Positions 55,264 to 64,000 of a stretch of 64,000 nucleotides of DNA are shown here, piece by piece. This stretch comes from Pseudomonadota bacterium. GTDB taxonomy: Bacteria > Pseudomonadota > Gammaproteobacteria > Steroidobacterales > Steroidobacteraceae. Where the stretch lies: positions 1 through 64,000 of the forward strand of contig CAUJHJ010000031.1 in NCBI GenBank assembly GCA_963204835.1. The letters run 5' to 3'. Position 1 is the first letter of the stretch, and each line of letters begins with the position of its first letter. Below the pieces are notes generated by a model, which saw only the letters and a list, made by a program, of their open reading frames with translations, did no database searches and was not told the origin of the DNA. Made by a program: the position numbers and the translations under genes.

Positions 55264-56609
55264 ACGGGTTGCTTCGCCGGTTCGCCACCGGCCCCGATGT
55301 CCCGCTGCTCGCGGACGGTGCGCGTGTCGATGTGCTGTTTCGACGCCATCGCTTCCGCGTGATGCTCGCGATCACGCTCGGCTATGGCGTCGCGTATACC
55401 TGCCGCCTTGCGCTGTCGGTTGTCAAGAAGCCGCTGATCGACGCCGGCATTTTCTCGCCGACCGATCTCGGCCTGATCGGTTCGGCGCTCTTCTATACCT
55501 ACGCCGTCGGCAAGCTCGTCAACGGCTTCCTCGCCGACCACGCGAACATGAAGCTGTTCTTCGCCTTCGCGGTGCTCATGTCGGCGCTGCTCAATATCGG
55601 CATGGGTTTCTCGACCGTCGTCGCCGTTTCGGCGCTGCTGTGGGGCCTGAATGGCTGGTTCCAGAGCTTCGGCGCGCCAGCCGGCGTCGTCGCGATGACC
55701 AACTGGTTCAGCAATCGCGAGCGCGGCCGCTTCTATGGCATCTGGAGCACCGCCCATTCGATCGGCGAAGGGCTCACCTTCGTCGCAGTCGGCGGCCTCG
55801 TCGCTGCCTTCGGCTGGCGCTTCGGGTTCTGGGGGCCGGGCGTGTTGTGCGTGCTGGTCGCGGCGCTGATGTACTGGCTGGTGCAGGATCGCCCGCGCAC
55901 CCTCGGCCTCCCGACAGTCGCCGACTGGCGCCGGGACCACTGGCGGCAGGAGGTTACCGGAAGATCACAGGCCGGTGTGTTCCGCACCCAGCTGTCGATC
56001 CTGACGATCCCCGCGGTTTGGGTGCTGGCGCTCGCCAGCGCGAGCATCTATGTTTCGCGCTACGCGATTAACAGCTGGGGGGTCCTCTACTTGCAGGAAA
56101 CCCACGGCTTCTCCCTCGTCGAGGCGGGCAGCTTCCTGATGGTGAACACCTTCGCGGGAATCGCCGGTTGCCTCGCGTTCGGCTTCCTCTCGGACAAATG
56201 CTTCGGGGCCCGCCGACCACCGGCGAACCTGCTGTTCGCACTGGCGGAGATCGCCGGTCTGCTGCTCCTCTTCTACGGCCCGGGCACGCCGGCGGTGCTG
56301 TTCGCCGCTTTCGTGCTTTACGGCCTCGGGCTGAACGGCCTGGTCACTTCGCTGGGCGGCCTGTTTGCCGTCGACATCTCACCGAAGCGCGTGGCGGGCG
56401 CGGCGATGGGGCTCATTGGCATCTTCAGCTACATCGGCGCGGCGATCCAGGAGAACGTCAGCGGCCACCTGATCGAGCGCGGCATGACGATCGCCGCGGA
56501 TGGCGAGCGCCACTACGACTTCGGACCCGTCACCCTGTTCTGGCTCGGGTCGTCCATCGTATCGATGCTGCTCGCCGCGACCCTGTGGCGCGTGCGCCTG
56601 CGCGACTGA
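55260..56609 (+). CDS. MFS transporter, organophosphate:phosphate antiporter (GlpT/UhpT) type
   Basis: A 449-residue inner-membrane protein with 12 helices. The helix-1 region GYGVAYTCRLALSVVKKPLI (about 42-61), the DLGLIGSALFYTYAVGKLVNGFLAD block and GWFQSFGAPAGVVAMTNWFSNRERGRFYGIWSTAHSIGEG are typical of the OPA family, which exchanges organic phosphates for phosphate. GTG start at 55260 with GGAAG seven bases before it. Sharing a control region with the phytase and followed by a kinase, a phosphatase and iolA, it probably imports inositol monophosphate or inositol; which one cannot be decided here. Confidence 0.9.
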   Translation: MNGLLRRFATGPDVPLLADGARVDVLFRRHRFRVMLAITLGYGVAYTCRLALSVVKKPLIDAGIFSPTDLGLIGSALFYTYAVGKLVNGFLADHANMKLFFAFAVLMSALLNIGMGFSTVVAVSALLWGLNGWFQSFGAPAGVVAMTNWFSNRERGRFYGIWSTAHSIGEGLTFVAVGGLVAAFGWRFGFWGPGVLCVLVAALMYWLVQDRPRTLGLPTVADWRRDHWRQEVTGRSQAGVFRTQLSILTIPAVWVLALASASIYVSRYAINSWGVLYLQETHGFSLVEAGSFLMVNTFAGIAGCLAFGFLSDKCFGARRPPANLLFALAEIAGLLLLFYGPGTPAVLFAAFVLYGLGLNGLVTSLGGLFAVDISPKRVAGAAMGLIGIFSYIGAAIQENVSGHLIERGMTIAADGERHYDFGPVTLFWLGSSIVSMLLAATLWRVRLRD

Positions 56610-56630
56610 CATCCACCACCGGAGCATGCC

Positions 56631-57527
56631 TTGACCCAGACCATCCGCTGCGACTTCGCCACCCTCGGCGCCTACACCAAGGACACGATCGTGTCGAAGG
56701 CGGGCACCCGCCACGTCGACGGCGGGGGCTACAGCTACGCGGCCCATGCCGCGCGCCTGGCGGGCCTCGAGGTGGCCGCGATCACGCGGCTCGCCACCGC
56801 GGACCGCGGCAGCACGCGGCTGCTGGTCGAGGCCGGCGTGCAGGTCGTGATCCACGAGTCGCGCGCCTCGACGCTGATGCGGCTCGAGTATCCGAGCGAC
56901 GATGTCGACGAACGGATCCTCACGGTCGCCGCCGTGGCCGATCCCTTCGTGCCCGCGGACATCGCAGGCATCGAGGCACGCGCGTGGCTCGTGAGCGCCT
57001 CGATTCGCGGCGAGGTGTCGCTCGAGGTACTTCAGGCGCTCAAGGCGAAAGGTGGCCTCATCGGCGCCGATGTGCAGGGGTTCGTGCGTGTCGTCGGCGA
57101 AGACGGCCGGCTTCACTACACACCCTGGCCCGGGCAGCGCGCGGTGCTCGCGCTCGTCGATGTGCTGAAGACCGACGCCGTCGAGGCCGAATTCCTGACC
57201 GGTACCGCCGATATCCACCGCGCCGCGGCGATGCTCGCGGCGCAGGGCCCCCGCGAGATCGTGCTGACTCACCGCGACGGCGTACTGGTGCTCGCCGATG
57301 GCCGGGAACACGAGGCCATGTTCCATCCCGAGCCACTGCGTGGCCGCAGCGGCCGTGGCGATACCTGCGTCGGCTCCTACCTTTCCCGCAGGCTGTCCGC
57401 ATCGCCCGCCGAAGCCACGATCTGGGCGGCGGCTGTCACCAGCCTGAAGATGGAAGCGGAAGGCCCGATCCGCAGGCCGGTGGCGGACGTGCACGCGATG
57501 ATCGCGCGGCGTTACGCCGGGGCATGA
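56631..57527 (+). CDS. PfkB-family sugar/inositol kinase
   Basis: A 298-residue ribokinase-like protein. A substrate-binding VDGGGYSYAAHAARLAGLEVA block (about 29-49) comes first, then the C-terminal ATP/anion-hole loop GRSGRGDTCVGSYLS (about 240-254), a variant of GAGD with the catalytic Asp kept. TTG start at 56631 behind GGAG. It is a second PfkB protein besides IolC, so it probably phosphorylates inositol or an inosose. Archaeal PfkB-type myo-inositol kinases are a precedent, but this is inference. It overlaps the purple-acid-phosphatase-like gene by ATGA. Confidence 0.82.
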   Translation: MTQTIRCDFATLGAYTKDTIVSKAGTRHVDGGGYSYAAHAARLAGLEVAAITRLATADRGSTRLLVEAGVQVVIHESRASTLMRLEYPSDDVDERILTVAAVADPFVPADIAGIEARAWLVSASIRGEVSLEVLQALKAKGGLIGADVQGFVRVVGEDGRLHYTPWPGQRAVLALVDVLKTDAVEAEFLTGTADIHRAAAMLAAQGPREIVLTHRDGVLVLADGREHEAMFHPEPLRGRSGRGDTCVGSYLSRRLSASPAEATIWAAAVTSLKMEAEGPIRRPVADVHAMIARRYAGA

Positions 57528-58840
57528 ACGACATGGCAGCCCACGATGGGACCCGCGCTGCGCCGTGGCGCTTCGGGTCGCTCGCCATCATCGCGCTGCT
57601 CGCCGGCTGCGCGACCCAACAACCGAACAACCGAAGATCCGGCACCGAGGCTTTCGGGTTCCTGGCGTTCGGGGACAGTGGCTATCACTACGATTATCTC
57701 GACCCGGACGACGTGCAGCAGGATGCCGCGGCCTACATCGCCCACGAACGGTCCGAATGGCTCGAGGACCGGCGCGCACCCGCCGAGTTCACCGCCGCTC
57801 CGCCGCACACGCTGCCCGACGGCCGCGTGGTCGCGGCCAGTGGCGCGCTGCCGGTCGCCGCAGCCATGCGCACCTACTGCGGGGAACATGATTGTCGCTT
57901 CGCCACGATGCTCGGCGACAACATCTATCCCGAGGGCGCGACGGCCGGCGCGGACGGGCGCAGCGATGCGGAGCGCTTTCGCGCCGTTTTCGAAACGCCC
58001 TACGGACGCTTCGGCGAGCTCGCGCCCGACTTTCGCATCTACTCGGCGCTCGGCAACCACGACTGGAAGACTTCGCGCGCCGGCGCGCTCGCCGAGCTTC
58101 ACTACCTCGAGCACACGCCGCCCTTCTACATGGACGGATTCTTCTACCGCGTGACACCGCCTGGCCTCGAGGGGCAGGTCGAGCTGTTCGTGCTCGATAC
58201 CGAGCTGCTGCTTGCCAACGTCAGCGTGCCCGAGACTGCGGTGGACTGGGACGGCAGCGAGATCCTGCTGCCCGAGCGCGACGAACCGGGCGAGGGCGCC
58301 CAACAACAGACCGACGCCGAGCGCGGCCAGGCCAGGTGGCTCGAGCAGGCGCTGGCGACATCGACGGCGCGCTGGAAGATCGTCGTCGGCCACCACCCGC
58401 TCTGGTCCACGGCCGGCAGCAAATTTGCCCAGGCGCGCGCGCTGCGCGCATTGGTCCTGCCCGCGCTGTGCCGTTACGCCGACCTGTACCTCGCGGGCCA
58501 TGAACACACGCTCGAGGTGCATCTGGACGATTGCCGCAAGGCGCTGGCCGGCGAGCCCGTGCCGCCGCTGCTGCAGGTGGTCTCCGGCGCCGCCTCCAAA
58601 CAACGCCCCTCGAACAGCGCCTTTGCCACGCAACAACAGGCCGCAAACCCGGAGTTGCGCTCGCTCTTCTCCCACGGCATGGTGTGGGGATTCGCACACA
58701 TCTCCATCGACGGCGATCGCGCGACCGTGCGGCTCCTTTCGACGCCCGACGACGCGAGCGGTCGACCGGTCGAGGAGTTCCAGTACAGCGTGGAGCGCCG
58801 CGGCCGCAGGACGCGCGATAATGCGCGCCCCGGGTCGTGA
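57524..58840 (+). CDS. Purple-acid-phosphatase-like metallophosphoesterase, lipoprotein
   Basis: A 438-residue protein with a lipoprotein signal (LLAGC, C29). The binuclear-metal motifs appear in order: FGDSGYHYDY, MLGDNIYPEG, ALGNHDW, VVGHHPLWS and LAGHEHTLE, with the Tyr after GDSG that is typical of purple acid phosphatases. Eukaryotic relatives include phytases. Anchored to a membrane in the periplasm, it could finish dephosphorylation of inositol phosphates left by the propeller phytase. It is coupled by ATGA to the kinase gene. Confidence 0.88.
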   Translation: MNDMAAHDGTRAAPWRFGSLAIIALLAGCATQQPNNRRSGTEAFGFLAFGDSGYHYDYLDPDDVQQDAAAYIAHERSEWLEDRRAPAEFTAAPPHTLPDGRVVAASGALPVAAAMRTYCGEHDCRFATMLGDNIYPEGATAGADGRSDAERFRAVFETPYGRFGELAPDFRIYSALGNHDWKTSRAGALAELHYLEHTPPFYMDGFFYRVTPPGLEGQVELFVLDTELLLANVSVPETAVDWDGSEILLPERDEPGEGAQQQTDAERGQARWLEQALATSTARWKIVVGHHPLWSTAGSKFAQARALRALVLPALCRYADLYLAGHEHTLEVHLDDCRKALAGEPVPPLLQVVSGAASKQRPSNSAFATQQQAANPELRSLFSHGMVWGFAHISIDGDRATVRLLSTPDDASGRPVEEFQYSVERRGRRTRDNARPGS

Positions 58841-58885
58841 TCCGCCCGCCGCGCACCGCCCGTCACGACGACAAGGGTTTCTTCC

Positions 58886-60421
58886 ATGAACATCGCAGCC
58901 GCCGACTCGCGCCTCACTTCCGCCCTACTCGATCTCGGCCACCACATCGGTGGCATGCATGCCGCGGGCGCTGTCGCCGGCCGCCACGGGCACGTCTTCA
59001 ATCCCGCGACCGGCACGGTGCGCGCACGCGTCGCCTACGCGAGCGCGGGCGAGACCGCTGCAGCCATTGCGGCGGCGAAGGCCGCTGCGCCGGCCTGGGC
59101 CGCGACGCCGCCGCTCAAGCGCGCACGCGTGATGTTCCGTTTCAAGGAGCTGATCGAGCAGCACCACGACGAGCTCGCGCGCCTGATCACGCTCGAGCAC
59201 GGCAAGGTTCTCTCCGACGCGCACGGCGAGGTAACGCGCGGACTCGAGGTCGTCGAGTTCGCCTGCGGCATCCCGCAGCTGCTCAAGGGCGAATTCAGTG
59301 AAAATGTGGGCGCCGGCATCGACAGCTGGTCGCTGCGCCAGCCGCTCGGCGTGTGCGCGGGCATCACGCCGTTCAACTTTCCGGCGATGGTGCCGCTCTG
59401 GATGTTCCCGGTGGCGATCGCCTGCGGCAACTCCTTCGTCCTGAAGCCCTCGGAGAAGGACCCGTCCTGCCCGCTGCGCCTCGCGGAACTGCTGGCCGAG
59501 GCCGGCCTGCCCGCCGGCGTATTCAACGTCGTGAACGGCGATCGGGAGGCAGTCGACACGCTGCTGACGCACCCGGACGTCGCGGCGGTCACCTTCGTCG
59601 GCTCGACGCCGATCGCCGAGTACATCCACCGCACCGCCGCCCAGCACGGCAAGCGCGTGCAGGCGCTCGGCGGCGCAAAGAACCACATGGTCGTGATGCC
59701 GGACGCGGACACCGATCTTGCGGCGAACGCGCTGCTCGGCGCGGCCTACGGCTCGGCGGGCGAGCGCTGCATGGCCATCTCGGTCGCGGTCACCGTCGGC
59801 GGCATCGCGGATCCGCTGATCGCCTCGCTGCAGGACAAGCTCGCCACCTTGCGCGTCGGGTCGGGTCTGGAGCCAGGCGTCGAGATGGGCCCGCTCGTCA
59901 CGCGCGAGCACCGCGACAAGGTGCGCGGCTACATCGACCTCGGGGTCGCCGAAGGCGCAAGGCTCGTGGTCGACGGGCGCGAGCACGCCCTGTCGAATGC
60001 CGGGCGAGGCTTCTTCCTCGGGCCTTCGCTGTTCGACGGCGTCGGCCGCGACATGCGCATCTACCGCGAGGAAATCTTCGGGCCGGTGCTCGCGATCGTT
60101 CGCGCGGGCAGCCTCGCCGAGGCGCTCGAACTCGTGAATGCCCACGAATTCGGCAACGGCACCTCGATCTTCACCAACGACGGCCGTGCCGCGCGCGAAT
60201 TCGCCAGCGGTGTCGCCGCCGGCATGGTGGGCATCAACATCCCGATCCCGGTGCCGATGGCCTTCCACAGCTTCGGCGGCTGGAAGCGCTCGCTGTTCGG
60301 CGACACGCACGTGCATGGCCCGGAGGGTGTGCGCTTCTACACGCGCCTCAAGACGGTGACGGCGCGCTGGCCGACGAGCGGCGCAGGCACCGCCGAATTC
60401 GTCATGCCGACGATGAAGTAG
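58886..60421 (+). CDS. iolA: CoA-acylating methylmalonate/malonate-semialdehyde dehydrogenase
   Basis: A 511-residue aldehyde dehydrogenase of the MmsA/IolA group. It has [54 protein letters not shown] (the MMSDH form of the ALDH glycine motif, without the general-base Glu) and the catalytic Cys in [11 protein letters not shown]. The Glu-to-Lys/Asn change is characteristic of CoA-dependent members. It converts malonate semialdehyde to acetyl-CoA and CO2, the last step of inositol catabolism. ATG 58886 follows AAGGG. Its 3' end overlaps the opposing glucan gene by 20 bases. Confidence 0.94.
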   Translation: MNIAAADSRLTSALLDLGHHIGGMHAAGAVAGRHGHVFNPATGTVRARVAYASAGETAAAIAAAKAAAPAWAATPPLKRARVMFRFKELIEQHHDELARLITLEHGKVLSDAHGEVTRGLEVVEFACGIPQLLKGEFSENVGAGIDSWSLRQPLGVCAGITPFNFPAMVPLWMFPVAIACGNSFVLKPSEKDPSCPLRLAELLAEAGLPAGVFNVVNGDREAVDTLLTHPDVAAVTFVGSTPIAEYIHRTAAQHGKRVQALGGAKNHMVVMPDADTDLAANALLGAAYGSAGERCMAISVAVTVGGIADPLIASLQDKLATLRVGSGLEPGVEMGPLVTREHRDKVRGYIDLGVAEGARLVVDGREHALSNAGRGFFLGPSLFDGVGRDMRIYREEIFGPVLAIVRAGSLAEALELVNAHEFGNGTSIFTNDGRAAREFASGVAAGMVGINIPIPVPMAFHSFGGWKRSLFGDTHVHGPEGVRFYTRLKTVTARWPTSGAGTAEFVMPTMK

Positions 60422-63023
60422 TCTCGTGCCACGCCCGGTCGCCGCCCATCAGGTTCGCCGGGAGTGAAAATGCGCTCACGAGCGAGGTGAGGATCGTCGC
60501 GGCGTATGGCACGGACTGGATCAGCAGCACGACGATCCACGCGAGCCTGTCCGGGCTATCCATCTGCGGCGTGTGCGCCACGCCCCAGGCGGACAGCCAC
60601 AGCGCGAGCATCAGTGCGGCCTCCTCGCGCGCGGCATTGAGCGCCGTACGCACGCGATGCCTGGTGGCCTGCTTCGGTGTCCTGAAGAAGGGTTCGTTGC
60701 GGGTGAAGAGGCCCTTCACCACCGCAAGACCGATGGTGTGCGAGAGCGCGAGACCGGCGATAGCCGCCGCGAAGGTCTGGCGCCAGCCCGCGCCCACGCG
60801 TGCCTGGTACAGATGCAGCAGCTTCGCGAGCTTGAAGGTGAACAATGACAACGGCAGCACGGCGAACATCGCGAGCGGCGGATCGACCTGCCCCGGCGCG
60901 AGCACCATCGCCGCCGACCAGCCGAGCGCCGCGAGGTTGAAGATCACGTTGAAGCCGTCCGCAACCCACGGCAGCCAGCCCGCGATGAAGTGGTAGCGCT
61001 GCCCGGTGGTCAGCACGCGGCCGCCGGAGAACAGCAGCTGCGCGTGCTCCTTCATGATCTGCATCGCACCGTAGGCCCAGCGGAAGCGCTGCTTCTTGAA
61101 GTCGATGAAGGTGTCGGGGATGAGGCCGCGACCGTAGGACTTCGGCGTGTAGACGGCCTCGTAGCCCGCCTCGAAGATGCGCAGGCCGAGTTCCGCGTCC
61201 TCGGTGATGCACCACTCGGCCCAGCCGCTGAGGCCTTCGAGCAGCGAGCGGCGCACCATCGTCATCGTACCGTGCTGGATGATCGCGTTGCGCTCGTTGC
61301 GCGTCACCATGCCGATCTGGAAGAAGCCGCGGTACTCCGCAAGGCACATCGCCTTGAAGGCGTTCTCGGCGCCGTCGCGGTAGTCCTGCGGCGCCTGCAC
61401 GATGCCAACGAAGCGGCTGGCAAAGCACGGCGCGAGATCGCGCAGCCAGGCGGGATCGACCACGTAGTCGCTGTCGATCACCGCAACGACCTCGGCATCG
61501 GGCGCCGTGTGGGCGAGCGCGAAATTGAGCGCGCCGGCCTTGAAGCCCGCGAGCGGCGCGACATGGAAGAAGCGGAAGCGCGGGCCGAGTGCCGCGCAAT
61601 GCGCCTCGACGGGGCGCCACACCGCCTCGTCCTTCGTGTTGTTGTCGATCACCAGCACTTCGAAATCGGGATAGTCGAGCCGCGCGAGGGCATCGAGCGT
61701 CTCGATCAGCATGTCGGGCGGCTCGTTGTAGGCCGGCACGTGGATCGACACCTTCGGCCGCGTTTCGCCGCCCTCGAGCAGCAGCTGCGCCGCGAGCCGC
61801 CGGCGCCCGACCACCCACTGCGCCTCGGCCCATTCATGGGCCTCGGCGAGCAGCACCGCGATCACGCCGATCATGCCGATGCAGAGCAGCACGCCGACGA
61901 TCACGCTGGTCGCGGTGAGATACTGCTGCGTGAACTGGTAGAACACCCATACCGCGATCGTCGCGGTCGGGAAGACGATCACGGCAAGGAAGCTGCGACC
62001 GCGCTTCCTCAGTGTCGCGCTGTTGAGGTAGAGGAGCGCGAGGATGAAGAGCGCGACCAGCACCGACACGCTGGCGAGCACCTGCCACTGCGGCACCCGC
62101 ACGATCGGCGCGGTGAACTCGAACTTCGGCTGCCGCTCGACGTCGTAGACGCCCCAGTACGCACCGACCGCGCCTTCGTAGGTGGCCTTCCACGGCTGGT
62201 CGAAAGCCTCCATCAGGTAGTAGATGTAGCCCTCGGCCTGTGCGTGCTGCAGGAAGCGGCGCAGGAACAGCGCCTCGTTCGCCACCGAGGCCACCGCGCC
62301 CTCGCGCGTGCGGCCGTTGCTGGGCCAGCCCACCTCGCCGATGATGATCGGCTTGCCGGGAAAGCGTGCCTGCACCTGCTCGTAACGCTGCAGCGAATAC
62401 TCGACCGCCTGCTCGACCGGAATGCCCTCCCAATAGGGCAGCAGGTGCAGCGCGATGAAATCCACGTGATCGGCGAGCCCCGGGTTCGCGAGCCACACAT
62501 GCCAGGGCTCGGCGGTGCCGACGGGCTGGCGGATGGCCGCGCGCGCGCGATCGAGGTAGGCGTACATCTCGTCGAACGGCACGTCGCCGCGCAGCACGAC
62601 TTCATTGCCCACCAGCACGCGCACGACATTCGCATGGGTGCGCGCGAGGGAGATGGCGCCGTCGAGCTCGCGCTCGTTCACGGCGCGGTTGGCGTCGATC
62701 CAGGCGCCGAGCGCCACATTGATGTCGTGCTTGTCGGCGAGACGCGGCACGGCGCCGAGCGAACCGAGCGTGCTGTAGGTGCGCACGGCGTTCGTCTTGC
62801 CCGACAGCAGCGCGAGGTCGCGATCGATCTCCTGCTCGGTGGGCATGAGCTGCAGGCCCGGATCCTGCCCCTGCGCGAAGGGCGAGAACGCGAATCCCTG
62901 GATGCGCGCCGGCCAGGGCGGCTCCGGCGTCGGGCGGTTCATCGCCGCCCACAGCACGAAGGTGAGCGCGGCGAACCCGGCTGCGATCAGCAGCCCTGCG
63001 ATGCGTGCACGCTTCTCGGCCAT
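60402..63023 (-). CDS. GH17 / GT2 fusion, NdvB-like beta-glucan synthase
   Basis: An 873-residue membrane protein. After one N-terminal helix, a GH17 domain (about 40-310) carries the catalytic Glu pair in VGNEVVLRG and [11 protein letters not shown]. Membrane helices follow (about 325-400), then a GT2 processive glycosyltransferase domain (about 425-700; [35 protein letters not shown]) and further C-terminal helices. The GT2 part would polymerise glucose from UDP-glucose, and the GH17 part could trim or transglycosylate the chain as in beta-1,3-glucan formation. Such fusions occur in pseudomonads and other proteobacteria. It is convergent with iolA and is not obviously part of the inositol locus. 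Confidence 0.9.
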   Translation of the reverse strand: MAEKRARIAGLLIAAGFAALTFVLWAAMNRPTPEPPWPARIQGFAFSPFAQGQDPGLQLMPTEQEIDRDLALLSGKTNAVRTYSTLGSLGAVPRLADKHDINVALGAWIDANRAVNERELDGAISLARTHANVVRVLVGNEVVLRGDVPFDEMYAYLDRARAAIRQPVGTAEPWHVWLANPGLADHVDFIALHLLPYWEGIPVEQAVEYSLQRYEQVQARFPGKPIIIGEVGWPSNGRTREGAVASVANEALFLRRFLQHAQAEGYIYYLMEAFDQPWKATYEGAVGAYWGVYDVERQPKFEFTAPIVRVPQWQVLASVSVLVALFILALLYLNSATLRKRGRSFLAVIVFPTATIAVWVFYQFTQQYLTATSVIVGVLLCIGMIGVIAVLLAEAHEWAEAQWVVGRRRLAAQLLLEGGETRPKVSIHVPAYNEPPDMLIETLDALARLDYPDFEVLVIDNNTKDEAVWRPVEAHCAALGPRFRFFHVAPLAGFKAGALNFALAHTAPDAEVVAVIDSDYVVDPAWLRDLAPCFASRFVGIVQAPQDYRDGAENAFKAMCLAEYRGFFQIGMVTRNERNAIIQHGTMTMVRRSLLEGLSGWAEWCITEDAELGLRIFEAGYEAVYTPKSYGRGLIPDTFIDFKKQRFRWAYGAMQIMKEHAQLLFSGGRVLTTGQRYHFIAGWLPWVADGFNVIFNLAALGWSAAMVLAPGQVDPPLAMFAVLPLSLFTFKLAKLLHLYQARVGAGWRQTFAAAIAGLALSHTIGLAVVKGLFTRNEPFFRTPKQATRHRVRTALNAAREEAALMLALWLSAWGVAHTPQMDSPDRLAWIVVLLIQSVPYAATILTSLVSAFSLPANLMGGDRAWHETTSSSA

Positions 63024-63033
63024 GGCGCGCGCG

Positions 63034-63453
63034 TCACCACGTGCCCGTGTTCGGCATGGAAGACCAGGGCTCGGCGGGCGCGAGCGCCGCGCCTTCCTGC
63101 AACAGCTCGACCGAAATGCCGTCGGGCGAGCGCACGAACGCCATGCGGCCGTCGCGCGGCGGACGGTTGACCGTCACGCCGAGCGCAGCGAGGCGCGCGC
63201 AAGCCGCGTAGATGTCGCCGACCGCATAGGCGAGATGCCCGAAGTTGCGGCCTCCCGTGTACGCCTCGGGATCCCAGTTGTGCGTCAGCTCGACCTGCGC
63301 CGCCTCATCGCCGGGCGCGGCGAGGAACACGAGGGTGTAGCGGCCCTGGGGTACCTCCCTGCGCCGCACTTCCCTGAGCCCCAGGCCCTCGCAATAGAAG
63401 CGCAACGACGCCGCGAGATCCGTTACGCGCACCATCGTGTGCAGGTATTTCAG
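63034..63453 (-). CDS. VOC-family (glyoxalase-like) protein, probable CTG start
   Basis: About 139 residues of the vicinal-oxygen-chelate fold: HTMVRVTDLAASLRFYCEGLGL, VELTHNW, FGHLAYAVGDI and RSPDGISVELLQ, close to lactoylglutathione lyase. The metal ligands (H, E, H, E) are in these blocks. The family N-terminus is M-[RK]-YLHTMVRV. Here the codon at the M position is CTG (63453-63451), with GAGGAA six bases before it, overlapping the stop of the upstream gene. The first ATG (63435) would cut off the first beta strand and its metal His. It probably acts on hemithioacetals such as that of methylglyoxal. Confidence 0.8.
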   Translation of the reverse strand: MKYLHTMVRVTDLAASLRFYCEGLGLREVRRREVPQGRYTLVFLAAPGDEAAQVELTHNWDPEAYTGGRNFGHLAYAVGDIYAACARLAALGVTVNRPPRDGRMAFVRSPDGISVELLQEGAALAPAEPWSSMPNTGTW

Positions 63454-63463
63454 GCGCGATTCC

Positions 63464-64000
63464 TCAGAACATTTCCGACGGGTCCGGCGCGGCCGGCTCC
63501 GTGCTCGGCGCGGCGTTCCTCGACACGATGTGATCGCCGGTGATCATCTTGTCGTAGGACTGCCCCGGGCCGACCATCGGGTAGACGCCGGCATCCGGGT
63601 CGATCAGCACCTCGAGGAAGGCCGGCCCGTCGTAAGCGAGGAATTCCGCGATCACGCGCGGCACGTCCGCCTTCCGGTCGAGGCGCACCGCATAGCCGAA
63701 GCCGTCCGCCTGCGCGGCCTTCACGAAATCCTTCTTGTGCAGCGACTTGTCGCTCGCCGACAGCCGCCCCTTGAAGAAGAGCTTCTGCCACTGCTTGACC
63801 ATGCCGTCGCCGAAGTTGTTCAGCACCATGACCTTGACCGGCAGGCCGTAGGTGGTCACGGTCTCGAGCTCGCCGATGTTCATGCGCACGCTCGCATCGC
63901 CATCGATGTCGATCACGAGGCGGCCGGGATTGGCGACCTGCGCACCGATCGCCGCGGGCAGCCCGAAGCCCATCGTGCCCATGCTGCCGGAGGTGAGCCA
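63464..64000 (-). CDS. Acetolactate synthase large-subunit-like ThDP enzyme, 5' part outside window
   Basis: The last 178 residues of a ThDP-dependent enzyme; the frame is open to the right edge. The C-terminal ThDP domain is clear: SGSMGTMGFGLPAAIGAQ, the DGDASVRMNIGELETV metal/ThDP motif, and VMVLNNFGDGMVKQWQ, with the usual FLEVLIDP strand and YPMVGPG near the end. This is the IlvB/acetohydroxyacid synthase pattern (MVxQWQ and YPMVxPG). The full gene would condense pyruvate units in branched-chain amino acid synthesis; a related catabolic synthase is possible because no IlvN is visible. The VOC gene follows with its ribosome site inside this stop. Confidence 0.88.
   Translation of the reverse strand, partial: WLTSGSMGTMGFGLPAAIGAQVANPGRLVIDIDGDASVRMNIGELETVTTYGLPVKVMVLNNFGDGMVKQWQKLFFKGRLSASDKSLHKKDFVKAAQADGFGYAVRLDRKADVPRVIAEFLAYDGPAFLEVLIDPDAGVYPMVGPGQSYDKMITGDHIVSRNAAPSTEPAAPDPSEMF

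Overview
The window is about 70% G+C apart from its first ~900 bases, and genes are packed with almost no spacers. It carries four TonB-dependent receptors plus the fragment of a fifth, many stop/start overlaps (ATGA, GTGA, TTGA) and a cell-surface-signalling cassette. This points to a free-living, high-GC Gammaproteobacterium of the Xanthomonadales/Nevskiales/Steroidobacteraceae type. The lineage is an inference; no rRNA, tRNA, CRISPR array or insertion sequence was found.

Left part (1-14.6 kb): a 5'-truncated HEPN-like gene of much lower G+C at the edge; a nitrilase-fold/macro-domain pair; an S9 peptidase; an ECF sigma / FecR / STN-TonB receptor unit; an Omp85-like barrel followed by an LtaS-type sulfatase-fold membrane enzyme; and a divergent SDR/MDR oxidoreductase pair.

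Middle part (14.7-40.1 kb): catabolic blocks. These are an amino-acid permease / PaiB-like protein / three amidohydrolases operon; an opposing operon of hydrolase, PepSY protein, GMC oxidoreductase, P5C dehydrogenase and siderophore-type receptor next to a divergent AraC regulator; a PAP2 phosphatase with a GPH sugar symporter; a lone aldehyde dehydrogenase; a dipeptide-epimerase (dgcA-like) operon whose dgcN partner is cut to 69 codons; a deletion scar joining the tail of a TonB receptor to a headless HTH-cupin regulator; and a P1 peptidase with a DMT exporter.

Right part (40.1-60.4 kb): the most interesting region, a contiguous phytate-to-central-metabolism locus. It has a large TonB receptor; an RpiR/IolR-type regulator; a complete myo-inositol pathway (IolG, a second inositol-type dehydrogenase, IolB, an IolC-IolJ fusion, IolD, IolE, IolA); three predicted exported phosphatases (two-domain beta-propeller phytase lipoprotein, PhoD-like enzyme, purple-acid-phosphatase-like lipoprotein); an organophosphate-antiporter-type MFS protein; and a PfkB kinase. 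Five copies of a TGGAA-N6-TTCCA operator (0-1 mismatch) lie in exactly the three promoter regions of this locus and match the GGAA-N6-TTCC element described for rhizobial IolR. The likely scheme is phosphate removal outside and in the periplasm, uptake of inositol (phosphates), oxidation to acetyl-CoA units, and a single IolR-like repressor controlling all of it.

Right edge (60.4-64 kb): a GH17-GT2 fusion probably making a beta-glucan, a VOC-family protein with an apparent CTG start, and the 3' end of an acetolactate-synthase-like gene. Six convergent gene pairs abut or overlap at their 3' ends, leaving no room for ordinary terminators.
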